Shown one piece after another: positions 16,518 to 27,745 of a stretch of DNA of 64,000 nt. The notes beneath the pieces were generated by a model, which saw only the letters and a program-made list of their open reading frames with translations, had not been told where the DNA came from and made no database searches. Each line of letters begins with the position of its first letter. Position 1 is the stretch's first letter. The stretch spans positions 1,488,001 through 1,552,000 of the forward strand of contig CAWJUH010000001.1 in NCBI GenBank assembly GCA_963846005.1, in the 5' to 3' direction. This DNA is from CAVSUR01 sp963846005. Lineage in GTDB: Bacteria; Actinomycetota; Actinomycetes; Streptosporangiales; Streptosporangiaceae. The translations under genes were made by a program, and so were the position numbers.

Positions 16518-17945
16518 ATGGACACCGGCACCGTTACCGCGACCTCCGCCACCGGGGCGCAGCTCTACCGCATGCGCTGGATCGTGGCGGCCGTGGTACT
16601 GGCCGCCAACACCATGGACCTGCTCGACGCCACCATCGTGAACGTCGCCGGCCCCTCTATTCACCGCGAACTCGGCGGAGGTGCCAGCACGATCCAGTGG
16701 CTGAGCGCCGCCTACACCCTGGCCTTTGCCGTCCTGCTGATTGCGGGGGCGCGGCTGGGAGACATCTTCGGCCGTCGCCGGATGTTCCTGCTCGGCTTGC
16801 TCGGGTTCACCCTCTTCTCGGCCGCCTGTGCCATAGCGCAGGACATGGGCATGCTCATCGCCTTCCGGGCCCTGCAGGGAGGCTTCGGCGCCCTGATGAT
16901 CCCGCAGGGCTTCGGCCTGCTGAAGGAAGTCTTCGATGACGAGGAACTAGGGCGGGCAACCCGCCTGTTCGGCCCGTCAACGGGACTGGCCATGCTCGGC
17001 GCGCCGATCCTGGCCGGCGCGCTCATCGACGCCAACCTCTGGAACATCGGCTGGCGGCTGGTCTTTCTCATCAACGTGCCGATCGGCCTCGCCGCGCTTC
17101 CGTTCGCGATCCGGTCGCTGCCGGGCGGGGTCAGTCACCCCCACCTCAAGCTCGACGCCGCCGGCGTCTGGCTCGTCGGCCTCGCCCTCGTGGCGATCAT
17201 CTACCCGCTCATCCAGGGCCGCGCCGACGGCTGGCCAGCCTGGATGTTCGCGCTCCTCGCGGCGGGCGCGGTGCTGCTCTACGTCTTCGTGCGCTACCAG
17301 CGGCGCCGCAGCCACAACGCCTTGATCGAGCCATCACTGTTTGCTAACCGCATGTACCTCAGCGGCATCGCGGTCATGCTGTCCCTGTTCGGCGCCTTCG
17401 GCGGACTGCTGCTCTGCGTGTCGCTGTACGGCCAGCTCGGCGAAGGGTGGTCGCCGATCCACGCCGGCCTGACCCTGACCCCGATGGTGGCCGGCATGAT
17501 CGCGGGCATGGTCGTGTCGGGCATGCTCGTCAAGCGGCTCGGGCGGCACTTGCTCCACATCGGCATCCTGTTCATCGCGGCCGGCAACACCGCGCTCGCC
17601 CTGATGCTGACTGGCGTGCCGAGCGCATCGACCTCCGGCCTCGTTCCCGGCCTGCTGCTGGTCGGCGCCGGAGTCGGCATCGTGCTGGGTCAGCTCATCC
17701 AGTTCATCCTGGCCGCGGTCAGCATGAACGAGGTCGGATCGGCGTCCGGCGTCATGGAAGCCTCGCAGCAGCTGTCGTCCTCGCTCGGCGTTGCGGTTCT
17801 CGGCACCATCTTCTTCACGCTGTTCCCGCGCCACCCGGCGACCGACGCTCTCCGGGTCACCTCATGGGCCTGCCTCGTCCCGCTGGCGGCCGCTTTCATG
17901 TTCGTGTTCCTGCTCCCCCGGCACGCGCGGGAAGAAGGACTGTGA
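16518..17945 (+). CDS. MFS drug-efflux transporter, DHA2 (14-TM) family
   Basis: 475 aa and strongly hydrophobic. The first helix carries the motif LDATIVNVAGPSI typical of DHA2 transporters. Loop 2-3 has GARLGDIFGRRRMFLLG (motif A), and RALQGGFGALMIP follows. The C-terminal half has LVPGLLLVGAGVGIVLGQ and EVGSASGVMEASQQLSSSLGVAVLGT. It exports hydrophobic compounds using the proton gradient; the substrate is unknown. It is divergent from and presumably repressed by the adjacent TetR protein. Confidence 0.87.
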   Translation: MDTGTVTATSATGAQLYRMRWIVAAVVLAANTMDLLDATIVNVAGPSIHRELGGGASTIQWLSAAYTLAFAVLLIAGARLGDIFGRRRMFLLGLLGFTLFSAACAIAQDMGMLIAFRALQGGFGALMIPQGFGLLKEVFDDEELGRATRLFGPSTGLAMLGAPILAGALIDANLWNIGWRLVFLINVPIGLAALPFAIRSLPGGVSHPHLKLDAAGVWLVGLALVAIIYPLIQGRADGWPAWMFALLAAGAVLLYVFVRYQRRRSHNALIEPSLFANRMYLSGIAVMLSLFGAFGGLLLCVSLYGQLGEGWSPIHAGLTLTPMVAGMIAGMVVSGMLVKRLGRHLLHIGILFIAAGNTALALMLTGVPSASTSGLVPGLLLVGAGVGIVLGQLIQFILAAVSMNEVGSASGVMEASQQLSSSLGVAVLGTIFFTLFPRHPATDALRVTSWACLVPLAAAFMFVFLLPRHAREEGL

Positions 17946-17977
17946 GCAGGCAGTCCTGGCCCGCCGGGGCTTCCCCT

Positions 17978-18973
17978 TCAGTCCTGGGTGAAGTAGTCGG
18001 GGCCGGCGTAGGCGCCGGTGAGCTGCTTGGCGCGCTGCATGAGCAGGTCGTTGAGCAGGCTGGAGGCGCCGATGCGGAACAGTGCCGGGGTGAGCCAGTC
18101 CGGGCCGGCGGTCTCGTTGACCAGCACCAGGTAGCGGATCGCGTCCTTGGCAGTGCGGATGCCGCCGGCCACCTTGACCCCGACCCGGCGGCCGGCCGCC
18201 TGGTGGTAGTCGCGCACCGCGGCCAGCATGACCAGCGTGACCGGCGGGGTCGCAGCCGGGCTGACCTTGCCGGTGGAGGTCTTGATGAAATCGGCCCCGG
18301 CCAGCATGGCCAGCCAGGAGGCCCGGCAGACATTGTCGAGCGTGGCCAGCTCGGCGGTCTCCAGGATCACCTTCAGGTGCGCGCTGCCGCAGCCGTCGCG
18401 GACGGCCCGGATCTCGTCGTAGACCTGGCCGTAGCGCCCGGCCAGGAACGCGCCGCGGTCGATCACCATGTCGACCTCGTCCGCGCCGGCCGCCACCGCC
18501 TCGGCGACGTCGGCCAGCTTGACCGCGAGCCCGGCCCGGCCGGACGGGAACGCGGTCGCGACCGAGGCCACCGCCACGCCGCTGCCCGCGAGCGCCTGCC
18601 TGGCCACCGCGACCAGGTCGGGATAGACGCAGACCGCCGCCACCGGCGGGACCTGCGGGTCAGCCGGGTCGGGGCGGCGGGCCTTGGCGCACATCGCGGT
18701 GACCTTGCCGGGCGTGTCGGCGCCCTCCAGCGTGGTCAGGTCCACGGTGCGGACGGCCAGGTCCAGCGCCGCCAGCTTCGCGTCCCGCTTGATCGACCGG
18801 GTGGCCAGCGCCGCGGCCCGGGCCTGCGTGCCGACCTGGTCCACGCCCGGCAGGCCGTGCAGCAGCTGGCGCAGCGCGGCGTCGGAGCTGACCGCGCCGT
18901 CCAGCCAGCCGCGGTCCAGCAGGTGCGCGCTCGGCTCGATTCCCACGCTCAAGACGCTACCCGGCGCGGGCAT
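17978..18973 (-). CDS. deoC: Deoxyribose-phosphate aldolase
   Basis: About 331 aa. DeoC splits 2-deoxyribose-5-phosphate into glyceraldehyde-3-phosphate and acetaldehyde. The Schiff-base Lys lies in FIKTSTGK, preceded by LKVILETAEL and by GADEVDMVIDRGAFLAGRY; VKVAGGIRTAKDA follows. The ATG at 18973 is chosen; a TTG/GTG a few codons in is possible. It lies downstream of add on the same strand with a short gap and is part of the nucleoside-salvage group. Confidence 0.9.
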   Translation of the reverse strand: MPAPGSVLSVGIEPSAHLLDRGWLDGAVSSDAALRQLLHGLPGVDQVGTQARAAALATRSIKRDAKLAALDLAVRTVDLTTLEGADTPGKVTAMCAKARRPDPADPQVPPVAAVCVYPDLVAVARQALAGSGVAVASVATAFPSGRAGLAVKLADVAEAVAAGADEVDMVIDRGAFLAGRYGQVYDEIRAVRDGCGSAHLKVILETAELATLDNVCRASWLAMLAGADFIKTSTGKVSPAATPPVTLVMLAAVRDYHQAAGRRVGVKVAGGIRTAKDAIRYLVLVNETAGPDWLTPALFRIGASSLLNDLLMQRAKQLTGAYAGPDYFTQD

Positions 18974-19020
18974 TCCGGTCACCCGCCGGCGGCAGGCACA
19001 CGGGCGGTCCGGCGGGCGGG

Positions 19021-20133
19021 TTAGCGGGACGGGCGGGGGCGGACCTTGTCGTAGCCGGGCTTGATCACCCGGTTGATCAGCGCCAGGCGCTCGTCGAACG
19101 GGGCGAACGCGCTCTTCATCGCGTTGATCGTCAGCCATTCGATGTCGCCCCAGCCGTAGCCGAACGCCTCGGTCAGGGCGGCGAACTCCGACGACAGGGT
19201 GACCCCGCTCATCAGCCGGTTGTCGGTGTTCACCGTGACCCGGAACGACAGCTCCCGCAGCAAGCCGATCGGGTGCCCGGCGATCGAGGGCGCGGCGCCG
19301 GTCTGGACGTTGGAGGTCGGGCACAGCTCCAGCGGGATCCGCCGGTCCCTGACGTAGCCCGCCAGCCGGCCGAGCGCCGCGGTCCCGTCCGGGGCGGGCC
19401 GGATGTCGTCGATGATGCGCACCCCGTGGCCGAGCCGCTCGGCGCCGCACCACTGCACCGCCTCCCAGATCGACGGCAGCCCGAAGCCCTCGCCGGCGTG
19501 GATGGTGATGTGGAAGTTCTCCCGTGCCACGAACTGGAACGCGTCCAGGTGGCGGCTCGGCGGGCTGCCGGCTTCGGCGCCGGCGATGTCGAAGCCGACG
19601 ATGCCGGCGTCGCGGTGGCGGACCGCCAGCTCGGCGATCTCCAGCGACCGCGCCGCGGTCCGCATCGCGGTCAGCAGCCCGTAGACGGTGATACCGCGGC
19701 CGGCCGAGCCGCGCCGGAAGCCCTCCAGCACCGCCTCGGTCACCTGGTCCAGGCTGAGCCCACGGGCCACGTGCAGCTCGGGCGCGAACCTGACCTCGGC
19801 GTAGACGATCCCGTCGTCGGCCAGGTCGGCGGCGCACTCGGCCGCCACCCGGACCAGTGCCTCCCGGGTCTGCATCACCCCGACCGTGTGCGCGAACGCC
19901 TCCAGGTACAGCTCCAGATGGCCGCGGGTCGAGTTGCCCTGGATCCAGGCGGCCAGCTCGCCCGCGTCGGATGTGGGCAGCGCGCCGTAGCCGGTCTCGC
20001 GGGCCAGGTCCACGATGGTCTGCGGCCGCAGGCCGCCGTCCAGATGGTCGTGCAGCAGCACCTTGGGCACGCCGCGGATCTGCTCGTGCGCGGGCCGGGC
20101 CGCGGTCTGGTCGTTGACTGTCACAGAGTGCAT
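19021..20133 (-). CDS. add: Adenosine deaminase
   Basis: 370 aa. It converts adenosine and deoxyadenosine to the inosine forms. Zinc-ligand motif HDHLDGGLRP near the start, VYAEVRFAPELH, the HAGEGFG motif, ERLGHGVR, and CPTSNVQTGA followed by VTVNTDNRLMSG, carrying the late catalytic Asp, are all present. The ATG at 20133 is chosen; the frame upstream is non-homologous. It is followed by deoC and preceded by deoA on the same strand, feeding purine and pyrimidine deoxynucleosides into catabolism. Confidence 0.93.
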   Translation of the reverse strand: MHSVTVNDQTAARPAHEQIRGVPKVLLHDHLDGGLRPQTIVDLARETGYGALPTSDAGELAAWIQGNSTRGHLELYLEAFAHTVGVMQTREALVRVAAECAADLADDGIVYAEVRFAPELHVARGLSLDQVTEAVLEGFRRGSAGRGITVYGLLTAMRTAARSLEIAELAVRHRDAGIVGFDIAGAEAGSPPSRHLDAFQFVARENFHITIHAGEGFGLPSIWEAVQWCGAERLGHGVRIIDDIRPAPDGTAALGRLAGYVRDRRIPLELCPTSNVQTGAAPSIAGHPIGLLRELSFRVTVNTDNRLMSGVTLSSEFAALTEAFGYGWGDIEWLTINAMKSAFAPFDERLALINRVIKPGYDKVRPRPSR

Positions 20134-20182
20134 TGTCACAGCACCGGCCGCCGCGCGCCGAACCGCGGGCCCGGCCGGCGGG

Positions 20183-21476
20183 TCAGCGCGGCGGGCCGAT
20201 CCGCTCCAGCACGACCGGGGCGGCCGGCGGCGGCTCCGGGCCGATGCCGATCGCGCCGGCCAGTGCCTCGCGGGCCCGGGCGAACCGGCCCGGCTCGTCG
20301 GCGCGCAGCTCAAGCAGCGGCTGGCCGGCCTCGACGCGCTCCCCCGGCTTGGCCAGGCAGACGATCCCGGCGGCCGCGCTGACGGGGTCCTCCTTGCGGG
20401 CCCGGCCCGCGCCGAGCCGCCAGGCGGCCACCCCCACGCCGCGGGCGTCCAGCCGGCGCAGCCAGCCCGCGGCCGGCGCGGTGACCGTCTGCACATGCGC
20501 CGCGGCCGGCCGCCCGGCGTCCGGGTCGCCGCCCTGGGCGGCGATCATCGCCCGGTAGCTGGCCAGCGCCCGGCCGTCGGCCAGGGCCGCCGCCGGGTCG
20601 GCGTCCACCCCGGCCAGGGCCAGCATCTCGGCGGCCAGCGCCCAGCGTGACCTCGACCAGGTCGCCCGGGCCGCGGCCGCGCAGGGTGTCCACCGCCTCC
20701 GCCACCTCGACCGCGTTGCCGACGGCCCGGCCGAGCGGGACGTCCATCCGGGTGAGCAGCGCGGTGGTGGCGACGCCGTGCTCGGCGCCGAGCGCCACCA
20801 TGGTCCGGGCCAGCTCCCGGGCCGAGTCCAGGCCGGCCATGAACGCGCCGCTGCCCACCTTGACGTCCAGCACCAGCGCCGCGGTGCCCTCGGCGATCTT
20901 CTTGGACATGATCGAGCTGGCAATCAGCGGGATGGACTCGACCGTGCCGGTGACGTCGCGCAGCGCGTACAGCTTGCGGTCGGCCGGGGCGAGCCCGGGC
21001 CCGGCCGCGCAGATCACGCAGCGCTCGCTGGCCAGCATCCGGATGATCTCGGCGTTCGATAGCTGGGCCCGCCAGCCGGGGATGGACTCCAGCTTGTCCA
21101 GCGTCCCGCCGGTGTGGCCGAGGCCGCGGCCGGACAGCTGCGGCACGGCGGCGCCGCAGCTGGCCACGAGCGGGGCGAGGATCAGCGAGACCTTGTCGCC
21201 GACGCCCCCGGTGGAGTGCTTGTCCACGGTCGGCGCCGGCACCGCGCTCAGGTCGAGCCGCTCGCCGGAGGCGATCATCGCCCCGGTCCAGGCGCGCAGC
21301 TCAGCCGGGTCCAGGCCGCGGAAGAAGACGGCCATCAGCAGCGCCGACATCTGCTCGTCGGCAACCTGGCCGCCGGTGTAGGCGCGGATCAGCCAGCTGA
21401 TCTCGGCGCCGGTCAGCGCCCGGCCGTCGCGCTTGGCCCGGATCAGGTCGACGGCATCCGGCTCATTCATCTTCAT
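20183..21476 (-). CDS. deoA: Thymidine (pyrimidine-nucleoside) phosphorylase, frameshifted
   Basis: The N-terminal two thirds are typical: PTVDKHSTGGVGDKVSL, LSGRGLGHTGGTLDKLESIPG, SSIMSKKIAEGT, LDVKVGSGAFM. An extra base in a G run near 20641-20643 shifts the frame. The other frame continues LALAAEMLALAGVDADPAAALADGRALASYRAMI and on to VCLAKPGERVEAGQPLLELRAD. Removing one base gives a full-length enzyme of about 430 aa. It phosphorolyses thymidine/deoxyuridine to deoxyribose-1-phosphate. Its start overlaps the cdd stop. Confidence 0.85.
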
Positions 21477-21876
21477 CGCGGTCGCGCCGCTCGGCCAGGT
21501 CCGCGCCGGTGAAGGCGGCCGGCAGCAGGGTGCCGAGCGGCACCGGCCCGGGCTCGGCGTCCAGCAGCAGGCCCGGCCCGCCCGCCTCCAGCAGCAGCTG
21601 GCGGCACCGCCCGCACGGCACCAGCGGGGCGCCGTCGGCCGCGACCACGCTGACCGCGACCAGGCGGCTGCGCCCGGCCGCGTGCAGCGCCGACACCAGG
21701 CCGCACTCGGCGCACAGGGTCAGCCCGAACGAGGCGTTCTCCACGTTGCACCCGGCTACCACGGCGCCGTCCTCGGCCTGCCCGGCCGCGCCGACGTGCA
21801 GCCGCGAATACGGCGCGTAGGCGCGGGCGGCGGCGGTCGACGCGGCCGTGCGCAGCGCGGGCCAGTCAATCGTCAT
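21463..21876 (-). CDS. cdd: Cytidine deaminase
   Basis: 137 aa. It has the zinc-binding motifs CAECGLVSAL and PCGRCRQLL, and the substrate loop NVENASFGLTLCAE. It deaminates cytidine and deoxycytidine to uridine forms, which DeoA can then cleave. The ATG at 21876 (MTIDWPALRTAAS) is chosen. It overlaps deoA by 14 nt, showing a cdd-deoA-add-deoC salvage operon. It is divergent from the BMP-type importer. Confidence 0.92.
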   Translation of the reverse strand: MTIDWPALRTAASTAAARAYAPYSRLHVGAAGQAEDGAVVAGCNVENASFGLTLCAECGLVSALHAAGRSRLVAVSVVAADGAPLVPCGRCRQLLLEAGGPGLLLDAEPGPVPLGTLLPAAFTGADLAERRDRDEDE

Positions 21877-22182
21877 GCGGCCCGACCTCCGTGATCGCGG
21901 ATGTGAGCAAAACTCCACGACTCTAGCAGCCGGGCGGCCCGGCTGCCGGGGCCTTTGCCCAAGCCAGGCCGGTCACCGCCGGTACCAGCCCGGCCGCGCG
22001 TCTCGATTTAGCAACAGCGCCAAGATCGGAGAGGCCGGCCGCTTCCCGGCGAGGACAGCGAGGACTAACCTTCGGGTCACCCGGGGGGATTACTGCCGGT
22101 CCCCCATGCCCTGGCCGGACCGGGCGCGCGATATGAGCCGGCGGATCGGCCCGCCGCCGGCGGGCCCGCTGAGGAGGTAAGC
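21877..22182. promoter_or_regulatory. Divergent control region between cdd and the nucleoside importer
   Basis: 306 bp without a gene. It holds an 8-bp hairpin (CAGCCGGG, 3-nt loop, CCCGGCTG at 21927-21945). A strong Shine-Dalgarno sequence (GAGGAGGT at about 22171-22178) precedes the GTG start at 22183. Promoters for both operons must lie here, but I see no confident -35/-10 pair. Confidence 0.45.
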
Positions 22183-23298
22183 GTGAGAGGCAAGGTAACC
22201 GCCACCGCGGCGCTCGCCGCGGTGGCACTGCTGGCCGCCGCCTGCGGCTCGGCCACGAACTCGGGCGGCTCGGGCTCGTCCAGCTCGCCCAATTCCAGCT
22301 CCAGCGGCTCGGCCGCGGGCAAGTTCCTCGGCTGCATGGTGACCGACACCGGCGGCATCGACGACAAGTCCTTCAATGCCTCGTCCTGGCAAGGCATGCA
22401 GGACGCGCAGAAGGCTGACCCGGGCAAGGTCACGGTCAAGTACCTGCAGTCCACCAGCTCGGCCGACTACGCCTCCAACATCACCGCGTTCCTCGGCCAG
22501 AAGTGCGGGATCATCGTCACGGTCGGATTCCTGATGGCCCAGGCCACCCAGACCGCGGCGAAGGCCAACCCGAGTTCGAAATTCGCGATCGTGGACTACC
22601 CGAAGTTCCCGCAGACCAACATCGACTCGCTGGTCTTCAACACCGTCCAGGCCGGCTTCCTCGGCGGCTACCTGGCCGCGGGCATGTCCAAGACCGGCAA
22701 GGTGGCCACGTTCGGCGGCGAGAAGCTGCCCACCGTGACCATCTACATGGACGGCTACTGGGACGGCGTGCAGTATTACAACTCCCAGCACCACAAGAAC
22801 GTGAAGGTGCTCGGCTGGAGCGAGAAGACCCAGAGCGGCCAGTTCACCAACAGCTTCACCAACCTGACCCTGGGCCAGACCATCACCCAGCAGTTCATCA
22901 CCGAGGGCGCGGACGTGATCTTCCCGGTGGCCGGGGGGGTGGGCCTCGGCGCGGCCAAGGCCGTGCAGCAGGCCGACAGCCAGGCGGGCACCCAGAAGGT
23001 GAACATGGAGTGGGTGGACACCGACGGATGCGTCAGCGCCGCCCAGTACTGCAAGTACTTCATCACCAGCGTGGAGAAGGGCATCGCCACCGCGGTGAAG
23101 ACGGCGGTCACCGCCGCCGCGGGCGGCTCGTTCAAGGGCGGCGCCTACATCGGCACGCTGGCCAACGGCGGCGTGGGCCTGGCTCCCTACCACGACTTCG
23201 CCAGCAAGATCCCGTCCAGCCTGCAGTCCGAGATCACCAAGATCAAGGGCGAGATCATCAGCGGCAAGATCAAGCCCGCGACCAAGAGCCCGGTGTGA
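22183..23298 (+). CDS. BMP-family nucleoside-binding lipoprotein
   Basis: 371 aa. The signal peptide ends in a lipobox (LLAAACGS), then a Ser/Gly linker and the BMP fold: VTDTGGIDDKSFNASSWQGM, IIVTVGFLMAQAT, FLGGYLAAGMSKTGKVATFGG, GADVIFPVAGGVGLGAAKA. BMP proteins such as PnrA bind purine nucleosides. It is the binding subunit for the ABC importer encoded next. The GTG start is supported by GAGGAGGT five bases upstream. A strong hairpin separates it from the ATPase gene. Confidence 0.88.
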   Translation: MRGKVTATAALAAVALLAAACGSATNSGGSGSSSSPNSSSSGSAAGKFLGCMVTDTGGIDDKSFNASSWQGMQDAQKADPGKVTVKYLQSTSSADYASNITAFLGQKCGIIVTVGFLMAQATQTAAKANPSSKFAIVDYPKFPQTNIDSLVFNTVQAGFLGGYLAAGMSKTGKVATFGGEKLPTVTIYMDGYWDGVQYYNSQHHKNVKVLGWSEKTQSGQFTNSFTNLTLGQTITQQFITEGADVIFPVAGGVGLGAAKAVQQADSQAGTQKVNMEWVDTDGCVSAAQYCKYFITSVEKGIATAVKTAVTAAAGGSFKGGAYIGTLANGGVGLAPYHDFASKIPSSLQSEITKIKGEIISGKIKPATKSPV

Positions 23299-23326
23299 CG
23301 GGAGCACACTGGGGATAGCAGCGATG

Positions 23327-23385
23327 CGCTGGCGGGCGGCGCGGGGGTGCCCCGCCGCCCGCCAGCGGAGTAGGCATTTTTCAGC
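23327..23385 (+). terminator. Intra-operon hairpin after the binding-protein gene
   Basis: Long arms CGCTGGCGGGCGGC...GGGG and CCCCGCCGCCCGCCAGCG form a stem of about 18 bp with a small bulge (23327-23367), followed downstream by TTTTT (23377-23381). Such a partial terminator would keep binding-protein mRNA above that of the ATPase and permeases. Confidence 0.6.
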
Positions 23386-23397
23386 AAAGGACCGTCG

Positions 23398-25172
23398 TTG
23401 GAACTTGAGCTGCGCGGGATCACCAAGCGCTTCGGCAGCCTCGTCGCCAACGACTCGATCGACCTGAAGATCGCGCCGGGCGAGATCCACGGCCTGCTCG
23501 GCGAGAACGGGGCCGGCAAGACGACCCTGATGAACATCCTGTACGGGCTGATGCAGCCGGACGCGGGCCAGATCCTCCTCGACGGCAAGCCGGTGACGAT
23601 CCGCTCCCCCAAGGACGCAATCGGCGCCAGGATCGGCATGGTCCACCAGCACTTCATGCTGGTCCCGGTGTTCACCGTGGCCGAGAACGTGATGCTCGGG
23701 GTGGAACCGGTCCGTCTGTTCGGCCTGCTGGACCGGCGCCGCGCCGCGCGGCAGGTGCGCGAGCTGTCCGAGCGCTACGGCCTGCAGGTCAACCCGGCTG
23801 CGACGATCGAGGACCTGCCGGTCGGAATCCAGCAGCGGGTCGAGATCATCAAGGCGCTGCTGCGCGAGGCCAGCGTGCTGATCCTGGACGAGCCGACCGC
23901 GGTACTGACCCCGGGCGAGAGCGCGGACCTGTTCCGGGTCATGCGCGAGCTGCGCGAGGGCGGCCGGTCGATCGTGTTCATCTCGCACAAGCTCAAGGAA
24001 GTCCAGGCGATCGCCGACCGGATCACGGTGATCCGCCGCGGCCGGGTGGTGGGCGAGCGGCCGCCGAGCACCAGCGACAGCGAGCTGGCCGCGCTGATGG
24101 TCGGCCGCGCGGTGGAGCTGACCGTCACCAAGGCCCCGGCGAACCCGGCCGGCGTGGTGCTGGACGTCACCGACCTGACCGTGGCCGCCGATACCGCGGC
24201 AGGAGCCGCCGGGCAGGCGATCAGCAGTGTGGATGGCGTCTCGTTCCAGGTCCGCGCCGGGGAGATCCTCGGCATCGCCGGGGTGCAGGGCAACGGCCAG
24301 ACTGAGCTGTGCGAGGCACTGATGGGACTGCGGCCGGCCGGCGGCACCGTGCTGCTGGACGGCAGGAACATCAGCCGGGCCAGCCCGCGCGACCGGCTGC
24401 GCGCCGGGATCGGCTACATCCCCGAAGACCGGCAGGAAGACGGGCTGGTCGCCGACTTCTCGGTGGCCGACAACCTGATCCTCGACACCTACGACCGGCC
24501 GCCGAACGCCAAGGGGATCGCGATGGCCCTGCCGGTGATCCGCGAGCACGGCAAGACCCTGGTCGAGGAGTTCGACGTGCGGACCTCCTCGATCGACACC
24601 CCGGCGGGCACGCTGTCGGGCGGCAACCAGCAGAAGGTCATCCTGGCCAGGGAAGTGGGGCGCCGGGTCCGGCTGCTGCTGGCCAGCCAGCCCACCCGCG
24701 GCCTGGACGTGGGCTCGATCGAGTTCGTGCACCGGCGGATCGTCGCCGAGCGGGACCAGGGCATCGCGGTGGTGATCGTGTCGTCCGAGCTGGACGAGAT
24801 CTACGCCCTCGCCGACCGGATCGCGGTGATGTACGAGGGGAAGATCACCGGCTTCCGGCCGCCGACCGTGCCGGTGGCCGAGCTGGGCCTGCTGATGGCC
24901 GGGGCGGCCGGGGACGAGGCGGACGGTGCGGCGGAGCTGGGGTCCGGGAGCGTGACCACCGAGGCGGCCACCGAGGCCGGGAACCCGGCCTTCGGCGTCG
25001 ACCTGGGCCTGACCGTCGCCGCCGAGGCGCCCGGCGCGCAGACTCCGGCTGGGCCCGAGGCACCCGCCCCCGAGACTCCGGCTGGGCCGGGGGCGGCCGC
25101 CACCGCGGATGAGCCGGCCGGCCCGCAGGCGGCCGCCGGTCCGGACCAGCCCGACGGGCAAGCGGAGCCACG

Positions 25173-25176
<4 letters not shown>
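23398..25176 (+). CDS. Nucleoside ABC importer ATPase, two ABC domains
   Basis: 592 aa. Domain 1 has Walker A GENGAGKTT and Walker B SVLILDEPTAVL with the degenerate signature LPVGIQQRVEI. Domain 2 has GVQGNGQTELCEAL in place of a canonical Walker A and the signature LSGGNQQKVILAREV. This is the pattern of sugar/nucleoside (RbsA/BMP-type) importers. An Ala/Pro/Glu-rich tail of about 90 residues after position 500 is unusual. The start is TTG 23398; the family begins at this point. The stop overlaps the next start (ATGA). Confidence 0.88.
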
Positions 25177-26455
<1,279 letters not shown>

Positions 26456-26459
<4 letters not shown>

Positions 26460-27736
26460 CCGCGCTCGCCACGGTCACCCCGGCGCCGGTCAGGCTAAAC
26501 CGCAGGCTGGTCGCCGGGGCGGTGCTGATCGCCTTCGGCCTGGCCGACATCCTGATCTTCGGCCTGGCGGCGCACAAGGGCGATGCGACGTTCGCGCTGG
26601 CGCTGCCTGGCGCCTCGGTCGCGGTGCCGAGCTTGCACGTCCCGACCGCGCCGGTGTCGTTCGCGCTCGGCGCGGTCTCGATCCTGCTGGGCGTCACCCG
26701 GGTGGCGATCGACGAGTCGGCGCTGGCCCGGCGGCTGAGCATCGCCGTGGTGCTGGTCTCCTTCGTCTTCTGCCTGCTGTGCTGGGCCGACACCGGCAGC
26801 TGGGCGGGCGGCATCAGCATCAACGTGGTCAGCCTGCTGCAGAACACGCTGGCCGACTCCATCCCGCTGATACTCGGGGCCATGGCCGGGTGCATGGGCG
26901 AGCGTTCCGGCGTGATCAACATCGCGATCGAGGGGCAGCTGCTGCTCGGCGCGTTCACCGCGGCCGTGGTGGCCAGCGCGGTCGGCGTGCTGTGGCTCGG
27001 GCTGATCAGCGGGTCGCTGGCCGGCGGCCTGGTCGGCCTGGTGCTGGCCCTGTTCGCCATCCGCTACCTGGTCGACCAGATCATCCTCGGCGTGGTGCTG
27101 AACCTGCTGATCAGCGGGCTCACCGGGTACATGTACGACCGGCTGCTGGTGCCGGACGCGAACACCTACAACAACGCGCAGACGTTCAGCGCGCTGAAGA
27201 TCCCCGGCCTCGGCGACATCCCGATCATCGGGCCGATCTTCTTCGACTCCACGATCTTCCTGTACATCACCTACGCGGCGATCATCTTCGTGCAGGTCGG
27301 CCTGTTCAGCACCCGCTGGGGGCTGCGGGTGCGGGCGGTCGGCGAGCACCCGACGGCCGCGGACACCGTCGGCATCAAGGTCCTCGGCATCCGGTACGGC
27401 AACATCATCATGGGCGGGCTGCTGGCCGGCATCGGCGGCGCCTACCTGACCATCGGCTCGGTCGGAACGTTCAGCAAGGACATGTCCTCCGGGCTCGGCT
27501 ACATCGCGCTGGCCGCGATGATCTTCGGCCGGTGGACCCCGCTCGGCGCCACCGCGGCGGCGCTGTTCTTCGGCTTCACCGAGGCACTGCAGAGCTTCAT
27601 GGGCAGCATCTCGGTGCCGATCTCCCCGTTCCTGCTCGACATGCTGCCCTATGCCGCCACGATCATCGCCGTGGCCGGCCTGGTCGGCCGGGTCCGGGCG
27701 CCCGCCGCGGACGGGAAACCGTACCTGCGCGCTTAG
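26456..27736 (+). CDS. Nucleoside ABC importer permease 2
   Basis: 426 aa. The partner permease, with SIPLILGAMAGCMGERSGVINIAIEGQLLLGAF, QIILGVVLNLLISGLTGYMYDRLL and LRVRAVGEHPTAADTVGIKVLGIRYGNIIMGGLLAGIGGAYLTIGS. These are typical of the second subunit of BMP-type importers. The ATG at 26456 overlaps the previous stop. The next gene, a second BMP lipoprotein, starts 9 nt after this stop. Confidence 0.87.
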
Positions 27737-27745
27737 CCTGTAAGC

